A program made the position numbers and the translations under genes. The notes below the pieces were generated by a model that saw only the letters and a program-made list of their open reading frames with translations, did not search any database and had not been told where the DNA came from. From Paraphysomonas bandaiensis (taxonomy: Eukaryota > Chrysophyceae), in contig CBFFRP010000399.1 of the NCBI GenBank assembly GCA_965644295.1, positions 151,531 to 215,530 on the forward strand: a stretch of 64,000 nt of DNA. The letters run 5' to 3'. Numbering within the stretch: the stretch's first letter is position 1; every line of letters starts with the position of its first letter. This document shows positions 1-11,640 of the stretch, in pieces.

Positions 1-481
1 ATAACTTGCATAGAATAGGAGCAGTTGTAAACTTCAGGGAATATATGAAAATGTTCTGGGGTGTCGGTGCCGTAGCCGTTCAGCTCCAGAAAAGTCCGCA
101 CATTGATTTCATAATCAGATTTACTACCTACTACCATCGACTGCAAAATGTCTGATATTGAATATAGTTTAGCCTCATTTTCTTGAATTTTCTGTGCAAG
201 CGTTTAGTACAACTCTAAATGGGTGAATCACAAACCTTAATTCTATTAATAATAATTTTACGTTTGGGATAATCGAAAGCCGTAACAAAACCAATTTCAG
301 ATTCAGTCAGGCTATTATCCGCAAGCCAGCGCTTTACTGCTTCTTTCTCTTTATCACTGGAACATATCGAGAAAATGGACGGCGAAGGTAAATAATTCGG
401 CATCACTGGTGGCCGCATGTGCGGTGCACTGCTGTTTAATGCAGAGTCCAGATCAAGCAAAGCTGTTTCGATGTTATCCAT
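1..481 (-). CDS. Unrecognised protein, 3' part cut by window edge
   Basis: Two exons can be read on the minus strand. Exon 1 runs 481-236, starting MDNIETALL; exon 2 runs from 191 to beyond base 1. The 44-nt intron 235-192 has a GTTTGT donor, an ACTAAAC branch-like motif and a CACAG acceptor. Splicing there keeps phase 0 and leaves exon 2 open to the edge (KIQENEAKLYSISDIL...). At least 145 residues are encoded, mostly polar, with no membrane segment or motif that I recognise. The frame is also open upstream to an ATG at 580, so a longer N-terminus is possible; I prefer 481 because the extension looks non-coding. It is divergently placed to the ankyrin gene at 858. Family and function are unknown. 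Confidence 0.5.
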
Positions 482-857
482 GGCACGACAGTTGGAATAT
501 TGTTTTATATATCCCTCAGATGGTACCAATGGTCTTGATGCATATACAGTGTATGAATAGTACCATAAAGTACCACACATATTTCCCCTTTTTTTATATC
601 AAGACAATGGCCTTTGCCAACCATATGAGATAACAAATTACAAGGGTCATAGTAGATATGATAGGATGTAATTCTTCCACCAGTAGGAGCAGCAGATACA
701 CTACTATGTACTCAAGTACTGGTACCTGTTTGCATTGCTATCTGGTATATTGTCTACCAGTGTAGGTATACAGCAGCACATAGTCAATCAGTACATAGAA
801 TATGGAACATTAAGAACAGAATAACCATCTCACATCTGCATATAGAGATATATACAT
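482..857. other. Divergent intergenic region
   Basis: This AT-rich spacer lies between the minus-strand gene ending at 481 and the plus-strand ankyrin gene. It contains no convincing coding exon, RNA gene or repeat. It presumably holds both promoters, but no specific element was identified. Confidence 0.4.
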
Positions 858-1493
858 ATGGATTGTGAATTAGAATTATATAGTGCTGTCTATGATGGTG
901 ATCTTGAGCTAGTTAAGCGATTACTAGAAAATGGTGAATCTGCTAACAGCGCTGTTGCCAATTCTGGTATGAATTTATGCCATTTGGCTGTATTTCATCA
1001 ATATCCAGACATATTATCTCTTTTAATTCAATATGGAGCTGATGTAAATGACTGTAATGATGGAGTGTCTACTGTTCTTCAGGTAGCGATTGATTCGTAT
1101 ACAACGAATCCAGACGTTTCTTTGAAACTAACAGAAATATTGACGAAACACGTAAAAAATCGTAATGTGCTTGGACAAGCGCTTCAGGTTGCCAGTGGTA
1201 TGGGTTTTATCCCCATAGTGCGTCTTCTATTGAACGCTGGAGCAGATCCCAACTATTTCCCTTCAGATGATGAGTTTGAGATGACACCACTTGTTGGTAT
1301 GATATTTGAGAATGAGATGATGCCAGATCATCTAGAAATCGCAAAATTATTGGTAGAAGCTGGTGCTGATATAAATCATGTTTCAGCGGGGAAAACTTTG
1401 ATAGATTACGCAACTGAATATGGGAGAAACGATTTACTACCCTTTCTAGAGGAGAAAGGCCGAATGGAGACCGTAGACAATCAAAATTCATGA
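858..1493 (+). CDS. Ankyrin-repeat protein (211 aa)
   Basis: A single-exon ORF of 211 residues built almost entirely of ankyrin repeats. Recognisable repeat cores include LYSAVYDGDLELVKRLLENG near residues 6-25, LCHLAVFHQYPDILSLLIQYGADVN near 40-65, ALQVASGMGFIPIVRLLLNAGADPN around 110-135, and LEIAKLLVEAGADINH near 168-183. The start has a favourable context (ATATGGATTG) and an in-frame region upstream without coding character. There is no signal peptide, membrane segment or fused catalytic domain, so it is probably a cytosolic or nuclear protein-interaction adaptor. The partner cannot be inferred. Ankyrin repeats are confidently seen; any specific role would be a guess. Confidence 0.85.
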   Translation: MDCELELYSAVYDGDLELVKRLLENGESANSAVANSGMNLCHLAVFHQYPDILSLLIQYGADVNDCNDGVSTVLQVAIDSYTTNPDVSLKLTEILTKHVKNRNVLGQALQVASGMGFIPIVRLLLNAGADPNYFPSDDEFEMTPLVGMIFENEMMPDHLEIAKLLVEAGADINHVSAGKTLIDYATEYGRNDLLPFLEEKGRMETVDNQNS

Positions 1494-2318
1494 CTTCATG
1501 TATTTTCAAGTACAAACATTTTAAATGGAATTCAGATATTGCTATGAAACGTGTAGTATTGGCTATGCTTGCCTTTACTTATGGATGTGGCTATTCCTAT
1601 CGATATATTTGACTCGAATTGTGGTGCATGAATTAGTTTTCGCTCCAGAAACAATAATTGATAGAGATAGTGCTACCCAGTATGATGCAGTATATATTAC
1701 AAATGTGATGCAAAATTTTTCGCATCTGATTGTGAACTATAACAGCTACCTCTGCCACTATAGCATATCACTTCGTAGGGTTAGAGGGTAGATCCTCATT
1801 TCATTTTTCATTGAGACAAGCGTAGAAGACTGAAAATATATTTGTCCCTAGTCCCTACTAAATTTATCCGACAAGTGGCAGCTGAGCATACTAATGTTAT
1901 CAGACGTTCCTACTAAGTTAAAAATTTATCGATTCTACTAAACTTCAATGCGGCTCCACGACTGTCATTTTTAGATTAGTAGTTAGTAGGAACAAGGAAG
2001 TTTCTGACAAATTAGAAGGAGCAAATAGAATATTCTTTAGTAGATTTAAAAATGACGCCGCTGTAAAGGCACTATCTTAGCAGCGTGCCTATGACCGATG
2101 CCCACACACAAGTTTATATTTCCATGCTCTATCAAAATACTGATCGATTATGTAGAGTTGAACAATGCCGAGTTTTGTGTACTTGTGTGTGTGATCTAAA
2201 TGAATGATTGCGTATCCCGGAAGGCACAAAAGGAATTATATCTTCGCTACTACGTCATGATCCTTAACACACCGAATAACCATGATTATTACAACCCTGG
2301 CAAACACACTCGTAAACG
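1494..2318. other. Intergenic region with nested inverted repeats
   Basis: No coding exon is supported here. An 88-aa open frame at 1525-1791 has no recognisable family character. Between about 1850 and 2060 there are short nested inverted repeats: GTTCCTACTAA at 1906-1916 matches TTAGTAGGAAC at 1983-1993, and GTCATTTTTA near 1967 matches TAAAAATGAC near 2045. These may be remains of a small foldback element. The downstream end adjoins the 3' end of the Rab escort gene. Confidence 0.4.
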
Positions 2319-4752
2319 CTACTCATCACCACTACGATCGACTTCTCCGCTATCAGCACTACTAACGGCACTTTCTTCTTGCTGTTCAGCAATACCCTGC
2401 CCTATGCTAAAGTCAACATCTGCAGTTGAAACATCAGTTCGGTTCTCGGCTGTACTTCCTGAGTTCGAAGTTGTAGCGGCAGCCAGCAACGCGTTCAGGC
2501 CCTCATTCTCTGGATCTTCCTCAGCTACGCTCTGCATCGCATTTATCTCCTCTGCATTCATCAAAAACTTTCCATCGGGACAAACTTCGTAAAATATTTT
2601 TTCTGCCTGAACCACTGCTTCGTGGATATAAAGTAGATGTTCATGACTGGCATCACACTCCAATAGGTTATTGTACTGCCCAGAGGTAGCAGCTGCTGGG
2701 ATTTCACAGATTTCCGGGTGTAAAAACGACGCAAACATAATCTCTTCCAAGCTTCTTTCATTAGACAACGACAGACGTCGCAACAGCGATATAGTATTTG
2801 TCATCAATTCCGCTGCTCTGGTTTCAATATCACTCTCTCCCTCAGTAACCATATAAGTCATCGTGTACAGTACATACACACCAGTAGGTGCAACTAGTGT
2901 AGTGGGGTCCAATTGTATTGCATACACTGCGTAGTCGTTGTCCAAAGAGTCTGTATGTGGAGGAATAACCAGCACTCCCCTCACAGCCTCCTTGTCGGGC
3001 AATATTGAGTGGGTAATCAGTGAGTGTCGCTGCACCAGTCGGTATCCCCTCTTCGATGATGATATCCGGGTGGGCTCCTCAGAATTGCTTGTGCCTACAA
3101 GAGTCGATTTGTTTTCATCCGCTGTGCTCAGAGTTCTTACGGTTTGGTCGGTTATCAAGTGCCCACACCCAATTACCCGACCACTAGTAAGTCGCACAGC
3201 AACCACACGCTGATTACAATTCAATGCATCATTGGCCCCTGCTGGTGTACACTCAGTCGGCAACGTCACATCGGAATCGCTTCCTTTACTACGGGGATTC
3301 AGGTGCGCTGGGTCTGCAGGGGTAGTCAATATAGCTTGTACTGTATCCCGCAGTACAAATATACCCCCCCATACGGCACTGAGACGACAGAATGCTTGTG
3401 CAAATTCGCTCGTTCCGTAAATAGGCATCAAGAAGGATGTATGGCCATAGCGTCCTGATGCGTTAATGTGACGATATAGTCCATCTAAGGATGATCGTGC
3501 AGTAGCTGTCACACTTGGTTCCAAACAAAGACCGTGAGATATAAAAGCGGCTAACTTATTTGATACTTTAGACTGAGCTAGAAACTCGGTAAACAACTGA
3601 TCCGGCTGCGTATCAAGTGTGTCACTACTGATACTGGATTTAGTATCTTTGTTTTGAGGACGAAAAAGAGCTCGGCCCTGTGCGAGCTCCGTCTCATTTA
3701 GTGTTTCTACTGGCAATCCTTCTGCAGCTCGTCCACGATCTACCGCGAACTGCATTAGTTTCATTAAAGATCTTTTCTCTAAGGCTGTAAAGAGTTTGGA
3801 ATTAAAAATATCACTCTTCGAGCTGGGTACACGGTGCATCGAAACAGGAGAGTTGGCAGTGTTCGATGGGGCAATGTAATATACACTGTCGATAGATTTG
3901 AACTCCAAGTAATGCCCCACTCCACTTTCAATAATGGCATCAACCATCTTTCCTGCTGAAAGCAGAAGCTTTGGGTTACTGTCAATATTGAATTCACGAT
4001 TGCGATAAAGAAGCCGAGAAAGAGTTGGTTCATGATTCTCCCTGTAGCCCATGAACACAGGGTGAATATTAGGGTCAGATGGAGGTGCATTTGTATGTTC
4101 CATGAGGTATCCGAAACAAGCCGGTGAGCCTACAGCCGAACGTCGCACATCAGTTATTCCAGAGCTATGACTCGCATCTTCGGTTGAGTTATACGACAAA
4201 ATATTCGAGCTACATTCAACGCAAGTCACCCTATCAGTAGTATTGCCTCCTCCTATGGATTCAACATCTCTCCAAGCAAGGGCATCTATAGGACAATCAA
4301 TAGCATGTCCACCAGCGGCCAATCGAGAGATACTACTTTGAATGCTCTCAGTTACCACTTGCGTCACTGAATCACTGTCCGTTGAAGAAATTCCAGTTGT
4401 AGAGGGTAATCTCTTGGAACAAATATCCAGGAATTGAGTTAAATTAAACGTAGCGTGATCATTACCACCATAATAGTCATTCTACCACACACAAATCAAC
4501 CAAAATACAGATCTCAATATGGTTATAAACCTTATCTAAATGCAACACTTTCTTTCCTTGTTTGCTCAAAGCACTAAAGAGTTATTAGTTAATATGTTTT
4601 GTCGGTATGTATATGTATACCTGGAGACTATAGACTGCACGAGACTAACACACACATTGTCAGATTGAATAAAGGTAATAGACTAGGAATAATGACCTGG
4701 TTCCGACTATGACACAGTCATAGTGAGGATCGAATCCATCGTTGTCATCCAT
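2319..4752 (-). CDS. Rab escort protein (REP/CHM, Rab GGTase component A)
   Basis: Four exons give about 761 residues: 4752-4697, 4644-4621 (a 24-nt microexon), 4573-4531 and 4481-2319. Introns are 52, 47 and 49 nt. The spliced N-terminus reads DCVIVGTSLVQSIVSSALSK and continues GKKVLHLDK-NDYYGG, the FAD-type Rossmann motif of the GDI/REP superfamily. The large exon carries further family blocks such as MHRVPSSKSDIF and RYGHTSFLMPIYGTSEFAQ. The length and the long acidic, Ser-rich inserts fit REP rather than the shorter GDI (about 450 aa). REPs present newly made Rab GTPases to geranylgeranyl transferase II and deliver them to membranes. The gene is divergent to the J-domain gene, across a CATA microsatellite. 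Exons 1-3 are inferred from phase and motif continuity. Confidence 0.85.
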
Positions 4753-4996
4753 GTTTATATCCTGGAGTATATTATGATATGGAGAATAATGCCTAAAGAC
4801 CCTACACCTCCTATGCACAGATTAACATACCCTACATGCATACATACATACATACATACATACATACATACATACATACATACATACATACATACATACA
4901 TACATACATACATACATACATACATACATACATACATACATACATACATACATACATACATACATACATACATACATACATACATACATACATACA

Positions 4997-5028
<32 letters not shown>

Positions 5029-5374
5029 CAAACTGTATACCGGTATATACACATATACAGAGCGTATTCTTTTAAAAGGTATGAAAATCATCACGTTATA
5101 TTTTTACATGTACCAGTCTCCATATTCAATTTTAGTACCATGTGAGTGCATATATAAACACCCTTTCACATATATATACATACATACATATACACTGAAC
5201 TCATTTCTAAGCTATAACTTACTTATCATACATAACCCCAACAACACATACCATAATTCTATTAGTACCTTGATACCAATTATATTTGGTACCTTGAGTG
5301 CTGACTTTTTCTACTGGATTTAACGTATTAATAGTTTGATTCTATATTATTCACACGATCACTCTATCTGTAAC
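4753..5374. other. Divergent promoter region between REP and J-domain genes
   Basis: A 622-bp spacer between two divergent start codons. About a third of it is a CATA tetranucleotide array (4837-5026), with a second short CATA cluster near 5172-5190. Open frames here encode only the periodic translation of the repeat and are not genes. Confidence 0.5.
4837..5026. repeat. (CATA)n microsatellite, about 190 bp
   Basis: Uninterrupted tandem CATA units lie between two divergent genes. Because the unit length of 4 is not a multiple of 3, all frames stay open on both strands and give artefactual Ile-His-Thr-Tyr or Met-Tyr-Val-Cys polymers. Confidence 0.97.
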
Positions 5375-8300
5375 ATGAGACTGGAAGAGGCTGCTGCCAT
5401 TCTTGGTGTGTCAGTCAATGCCGATATAGAGGTTCTGAAGCAAACTTATAGGAAACTCGCCTTATCATGGCATCCTGATAAGGTATGAAGGGTTCTCTAG
5501 ATATATGTTTGTATATATGGACTAATAGTATATATAACTTCTTGTATAGTGCACTGATCCTCGTGCAAAAGAAAAGTTCCAGCAGATATCTGTAGCTTAT
5601 ACAAGATTAATATCCTCGCGTGGAGGGGGTGATGATTATGATAGTGATGAGGAGAACGGACATCCCTGTGACGACGATGCCCACGAAATGAGGGCTTTTA
5701 TGCGAATGTTTATGGATTTGGTGGGGATATTCAACGATGAACAGACTATTCCTGAAGATGGTAAGCTTCCAGGAGGTAATTATTGCATATTACGTTGTAA
5801 ATATACCCTGATTGTGTGACATAGGTGTATCTTTCGGTATGATGTTTGGAACCCCCCCGGATACTAATGAAGACTGGAGTAGTGAGGACGAAGAAGATGG
5901 CGACGATGAAGACTATGACTCCGAGGGAGCAGATGATGGTGAGAACCTGTGGGAGCCCATGGCAAAGCATTATTTCCACATGAATCTCAAAGAAGAAGTC
6001 AGTCAAGCTCGCGATTTTAGCTGTCCCTCAGGGAGCAATGTTGTCCGTGATGTGGACGAGGAAATGGAGGCCAAGCGTAAGCAGCGTAATGCCAAGAAAC
6101 GGGCAGAGAAGCGGCGGAAACAGAAAGAGAAAAAGGTTCGTGAAGCTGCCGTGAAAGCTCAGGAGGACGAAAAGGCTAGATTAGCAGAGGAGATTAGCAA
6201 ACGCGAGCAAGAGGACGCACTCCGGAAGCGGAAAGAAGAGATTCGTCAGGCACAAGAAGCTGAGAATGCTAGGCGTAAGCATCTCTTCGATCTTGTTTCG
6301 TGTGGACAGTCTGAAAAAGTGATAAGTCTCATAGAAGACCCTAAGTCGGGTGTGCGTGCAACTGAACGTTTGGCAGGGGGTGGACGGTCGGGATCGGGAC
6401 TGCTCCACTATTGCGTTGCGAAGCTAATCGGGCAGGAGGTGGACACGAAGGAAGCACAGGAGGGCAAGCTCGCCATTGCTAAGTTCCTCCTCTCACTTCG
6501 GTCTCCTAGTGTGGATCTTGGACTGATCGACGAGGAAGGCCGTACCGTACTTCATGTGGCTGCCATGAGTGGGGATGTTCGCATGATAGAGTTGCTTCTG
6601 GAGCAAAGGGCGGAGCAAGACAGGAAATGCCAGTCTGCTGATATTAATGCCCGCTGTCTAAACTCGGGTTGGACACCTCTTCATTACGCAGCTGTACATG
6701 GGGTTGTTTCCTCGTGCAGGATCCTCATCAAATCTGGGGCTCTACTTAATGTACACGCCTATTCACCCGGATCCATCAGAGATCCCGATAGTAAGGGTCC
6801 GACACCTCTTGAGCTAGTACGACAAAAGCTCGATGAACCTGGGAATTCTGCTGCTTTTATGGCTATGCTAGAGGAAGTGGTTGAAGAGTTGAGTGCTGCA
6901 GTCGCCAAGCTTGAGGCTATTCGCATGCAAAAAGAGATCGAGAGAAGCAACCGGGAGGCTAAATTGAAGGCAGAAAAGGCCAGGCTAGCTGAGAAAGAAC
7001 AAACAGAGAGGGAATTGTTGGAGCGAAAACAGCGACAGCTTAAAGAGAAACAAGAGAAGGAAAGACTTAAGGCAGAGGAGGATGCGCGTAAGAGGTGTTA
7101 TGTGTTGAAAACGTTGTGTAAGTGATATTTCAGGTGCTGCTGCTGCAGTGGAAGAGAAAACAGGAGGAAAGAAAAAGAAAAAGAAGAAAGACAAGAAGAA
7201 GAATTCCGAGGAGGCGTCAGTTACAACTTCCGAAGCGCATAGTGCCACTAATTCACGTGAAGTTTTTGTGGGAAAAGAAAGCGCACAGCGCGAGTCATCT
7301 TCGGCATCTGTTGCCGCAGCGTCTGCCCATTCTCCCTCTGCGAGTTCGGTGGTAGCAGCGGTAACATCTTCATCCGCTCCAGTCGCCGACGCCGTAGCAG
7401 AAATAAAATCACGTGATGAACTACTCGACCATCTTCTTGCAATGGGATTCGCGGAGTCAGACTGTATGGCCGCCATCACTTCCTGTGGCCTGAATGTTGA
7501 CTTGGCTATCTCTTGGCTCTGTGACCGTCCCTCCCCTTCTCCACCCGGCACGCAGAAACCTTCTCAAGCGTCAATACACCCTACTAGTGAGGCTAAGGAG
7601 ACCGCGAAGAAGTCTGGCGTAGTAAAAGCAGGAGGGACAGATGTTGATGCGGCATTGAAGGCCCAGAAAGACAAAGAGCACAAGGAGGAGCTTCGGAGGA
7701 TTAATAGGGCATGGAACGCGAAGGTCCCACAACAACGTGCTGAGGAAGAGAGGAAAAAGGTACTTTGCTTATACCACACCATGTCTTTTTTGACACACCG
7801 AACTTGTTTATACGCAGCTCGAAGCTGAGAGGATACAAAAGGAAATGGAAAACCAGAGACTCTTACAGCAGCAACTCCAACAACAGTACTCGATGCATAG
7901 CATGTTCAACCCTACCGTGCACATGTACAGTATGCCACACCACGGCGGAGGATCAATGAACCCACCATATATGCACCAACAGCAGACCCCCCCAGGATCT
8001 GGCCATATGATGATGCCCCAGCAGCAGGGTATAATGCATAACAGTCAGCAGTTTCCGGACTTGTCGTATTCATCGCCTGGAGTAGGTGGAGGAGCTGGGC
8101 CTGCACCTTTGTATGGATCTGCTGGAGGACACACTGGAGTAGTGGGTGGGTCGCCAGGCTATGGCCCCATGCAGACACCTTCACAGAATTCGCAGTCGTA
8201 CGACCAGCACTCAGCGTACCAGCACGGCTACGGTATGCTTGGTCCCCAGCATGCTCAACCTGGCGCCCCGGGTGTACCCAGCATACCTACACGTTCTCGT

Positions 8301-9254
8301 GGCCCGTCCTCTGTCTCTCTGGGCGACAGTGATAGTGGTGTTCTTGACATGCCCCCGCCCATGTACCCTTCCATGGGTCAGCATAGTTCTGGAACTCCAA
8401 TGCAGCCGCAGCCGCAGACGCAACCCATACACCACCAGAGCCACAGCGTGCCCCCAGTTTACGACCCAAGGAAAAGCAACCAAGTAATGTCCTCGCCCCC
8501 TGGCCAGCACACACGGCCTGGTTATCATGGGGGTATGGTAGATGCAAGTGGGATGGGGTTGAACGGGAATGAGTACGGGTATGGTAGGGAGTATGATGGT
8601 GGAGACGGAAGCGAATTGGGCGGTACTGGCAATGGGAGTGAGTACATTGATGGAGCTGTGCACCTATCCGCAGGGGCGAAACCCTTTGTACCGAAGTTCG
8701 CAACCTCTCCCGCAGGGGTAGGATCAGTATCACAAGGTTCCCATATTGTACCTGAAACAGGTGTTGGGTCATTCGCACTTCCTCCTATGTCTGACAATTC
8801 GGCTCCCTCATGGGGCGATAAGCACCTGGGACAAAGCGATAATGATAATATAGACACACTCTCCGGGTTTGGCGAAGGAGTTTCACAAACACACCCGAGC
8901 GAGCCGGAGACGGATATTGACAATATTATTAATGTTCCGTTAGACATTCTCTCTTTCGACGGTATAGGAGATCCCATTGCAGGATTGGACACTACAGGTG
9001 ATGACGACTTAAGCGAGTCTTTACTCGGACGGCTTGCAGTAGGAGGAGGACCCTCGTCTGACCGTAGAAGAAATAGAGGGTTACTCTTCCAGTCTTCAAA
9101 TTCGTCATCGAGATTATATCCAGAGTTAGGTGGTGATGATCACTATACAGACGATGGATTGCTCCCATTCAATCAAATTATATCTGACGTTATAGATTCA
9201 CCTGACGGCACATCATATCATACTGGCTCAAGTTTTTCGGAAAATGCATCTTAG
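5375..9254 (+). CDS. J-domain / ankyrin / UBA protein with Gln-Pro-Gly-rich tail
   Basis: Five exons (5375-5482, 5550-5760, 5825-7087, 7134-7759, 7818-9254) give about 1214 residues. Residues 1-60 form a J domain: MRLEEAAAILGV, then YRKLALSWHPDK with the HPD motif that stimulates Hsp70, then KFQQISVAYTRL. An acidic stretch and a long Lys/Glu/Arg coiled coil follow (about 140-260). Ankyrin repeats come next (for example TVLHVAAMSGDVRMIELLLEQ and TPLHYAAVHGVVSSCRILIKSG), then a second charged coil, a UBA-like domain (LLDHLLAMGFAESDCMAAI) and about 450 residues rich in Gln, Pro, Gly, Ser and Met. It is probably an Hsp40 co-chaperone linking Hsp70 to ubiquitinated clients. For intron 3 I chose donor 7088 because it preserves phase. 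The first two exons are short but unambiguous by motif. Confidence 0.85.
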
Positions 9255-10650
9255 TCTCATTCGGTGAAATATTATGTAACATTGTTCGCATTAGTTATTG
9301 ATATTCCGTCGATAGAAATAGTATTTTGTTAATAAGAAGTCCATGTGATTAATGGGGGGGCTATTTTTTCAGAATTCCAAGTACTAACGGTATAAAATAA
9401 CCAGTGTTTAAATATTAATTCTACTACTACCTCTTGTACTGAAAGTAACTGCGTTGTCAAGGTTTGACATAATATGAGAAGTATTAACTTAACAACAGAA
9501 GGTAACTTATACTCAATGCTGAGACATAAATTATAATCAATATCTCTTATCATTCATCAATATCATGTTGTCTCCACTACCACTCATTTCTCGTACGACG
9601 ATCTTACATCGTCACTACAACTTGCATCGTCACTATATTCCGTTTTACCGCTATATGCTTATCGTCATTCATTCTCACAATACGATTAACAAGACTACAA
9701 CTGTATAATACAGTAATTTAAATACCTTATAACTACAGCTTTCAATTGCTCTCATATAGCAGAACTCAACATGCGTCATACTATTATAGTTTATAGTGAC
9801 AAATAGTGGTCCTCAACGGATACACAACATAATTAAAACCGTAGACATGTTATTACGCTTGCGTGCCACTCAATTATGAATAATGATGATAAAGTAACTG
9901 TGCACGTACATTCAAGTTCTTCTATGATCTAAGATAATGTGTTTAAACGTTTATACCTATCAGTTGCCATGTGCCATGTAGCCATGTAGTCATACAGCTT
10001 AAGATGCTATAATAAGCCAGCCAATTCAAGTAATTGGCAACATTTACCAATAATAGTTGCTATTGTTATCTTAATTGTTACCCAAGTCTTCCAGTCACCC
10101 AGTACACATTATCGCGCTATTAACTCATTTCAATCTTCAATTGCACTTATGTATTGTGTATTGTACATTGCATCATGCAGCAGAAGTCAACATGTAATTT
10201 CGACAACACAATATAATATAGTATATAGTGTTCCTAGCTAGCAGTGGCGGAATGTGATATATCTCAAGGCCTGGTAAGCATTAATGGATTACGGTATTGG
10301 CATTGATGGCCATTATACATTATACTTGCGGGATACTGATACCAGGCTCTGATATCTGATATACGTCTGATGGGGATACTGTACGTTGCCCATTACAGCA
10401 TTATACTGCAACTACTACCTTGCTTAAGTGCATAATATTAAATATTCACCGCTTTCTTATTATTCAGTGCTCCCAGGAAATAGTACATCGCATAAGACGT
10501 ACATGCAAGCGACAGTGAATAATTAGCCACAAGAATCCATAAGACAATAGACCATGATATGCCGACATGAATATCATGGGCGTAAAAAAAGAAATGTCTA
10601 ATTACGTAGCGCATATTATTCCGAATCGGAGACACATTGCCACGAAGGAA
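9255..10650. other. Intergenic region, no feature seen
   Basis: About 1.4 kb of AT-rich DNA between the convergent 3' ends of the J-domain gene and the mitochondrial carrier gene. Frames are short and broken. I see no RNA gene, tandem repeat or transposon motif. Confidence 0.4.
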
Positions 10651-11640
10651 CTAATACAGCTGGCGGTAGTACTGTGTGATAGTTTCTACCGACATCAGTA
10701 TAATCATCGCATGGGGCGCACATCGACCGTAGTACGCTCCGAACCCAGTCCAAAAAGCAAGTAGGCCCTCCTAAACAAGTGAATTACGAACAATACACAC
10801 ATATATATGAGTTTTAACCTTTCTGAGTATTTGTGAAGCACAGTCAATTATGCCTTTGTACTTGGTCCCATCTTGTAGCCTTGATTTCATGAGGTCAAAT
10901 GGCAAAGAAAACCACGCAGCGGTAAATCCTGCAATCATAGATGATCCAATCCTGGTTGACATCTGAGGTTTGCTAGGGTCAGGATCATTCAATATGCCAG
11001 CCACAACCTCCTTGGCCTAAGTAAACAGGGTTTAAAAATTACTCTGAGCAGCAAGGAACAACGTAACCTGGTCATAGCATGACATCATGCCAACGTTCAT
11101 TGCCATTCCACGCAAAATATTAGGTAGAAGCCCCGAATAAAGACGCGCAGCACCTTCCTCCTTTGCAATCCGCGTGAGAGCATTGAATACATGCGTATAG
11201 TTACGTCGACTCTCTACAGGTTTCATACTGTCTGCCTGCATGCGTACCAGAGCGACATCGAATGGAGTACCTATACAAACTGCAATAGAACCAGACGCCA
11301 TACCACTTGCAGCTTTCGTCAAAAACGATAATGGTTTTCCATCATTAGCAGCAGTCAAGTGGTCAGATATGGTGCGGTGGAGACCTATACGGGCAGTCCC
11401 ATATATAGCCTGTCTCATAAGAGCTGCTGATAATCCAGCATAGACAGATGTCACCCCTTCCTCTTTAACCATCTTTGCAATCATTCCTATAGCATTTGGC
11501 TTCTTTGTTCCCTCTGGATTGAGTGTAGCAAATAATTGAAGACGTACTTTAGCTAGATCAATTGGATGGATGCAAGATGATGCCAGACAGGCTGCCAACC
11601 CCCCGCAAACAAATGGTTCTAATGTAGATAATATAGGCAT
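10651..11640 (-). CDS. Mitochondrial carrier, oxoglutarate/malate-like (SLC25A11 group)
   Basis: Three exons (11640-11068, 11016-10819, 10770-10651) give 296 residues, the usual length for this family. All three carrier signature motifs are present: HPIDLAKVRLQ, TPFDVALVRMQ and LPFDLMKSRLQ, each closing one of the three two-helix repeats in the inner membrane. The second repeat, with VFNALTRIAKEEGAARLYSG and the junction SCYDQ-AKEVVAG, resembles the oxoglutarate/malate carrier subgroup. The 51-nt intron 1 (11067-11017) is supported because reading through it destroys the conserved YDQAKE block. The protein should exchange dicarboxylates or a related metabolite across the inner mitochondrial membrane. 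Substrate assignment is from resemblance only. It is divergent to gene A. Confidence 0.88.

Noticed and set aside
409-633. 74-codon plus-strand frame near the left edge
   Set aside because: It overlaps the better supported minus-strand exon 481-236.
1525-1791. 88-codon frame after the ankyrin gene
   Set aside because: Its composition is untypical, no motif or splice partner was seen, and it is consistent with chance in AT-rich DNA.
7088-7133. Alternative donor at 7095 for intron 3 of the J-domain gene
   Set aside because: It breaks the reading phase into the UBA-containing exon; donor 7088 (GTAAGA) keeps it.
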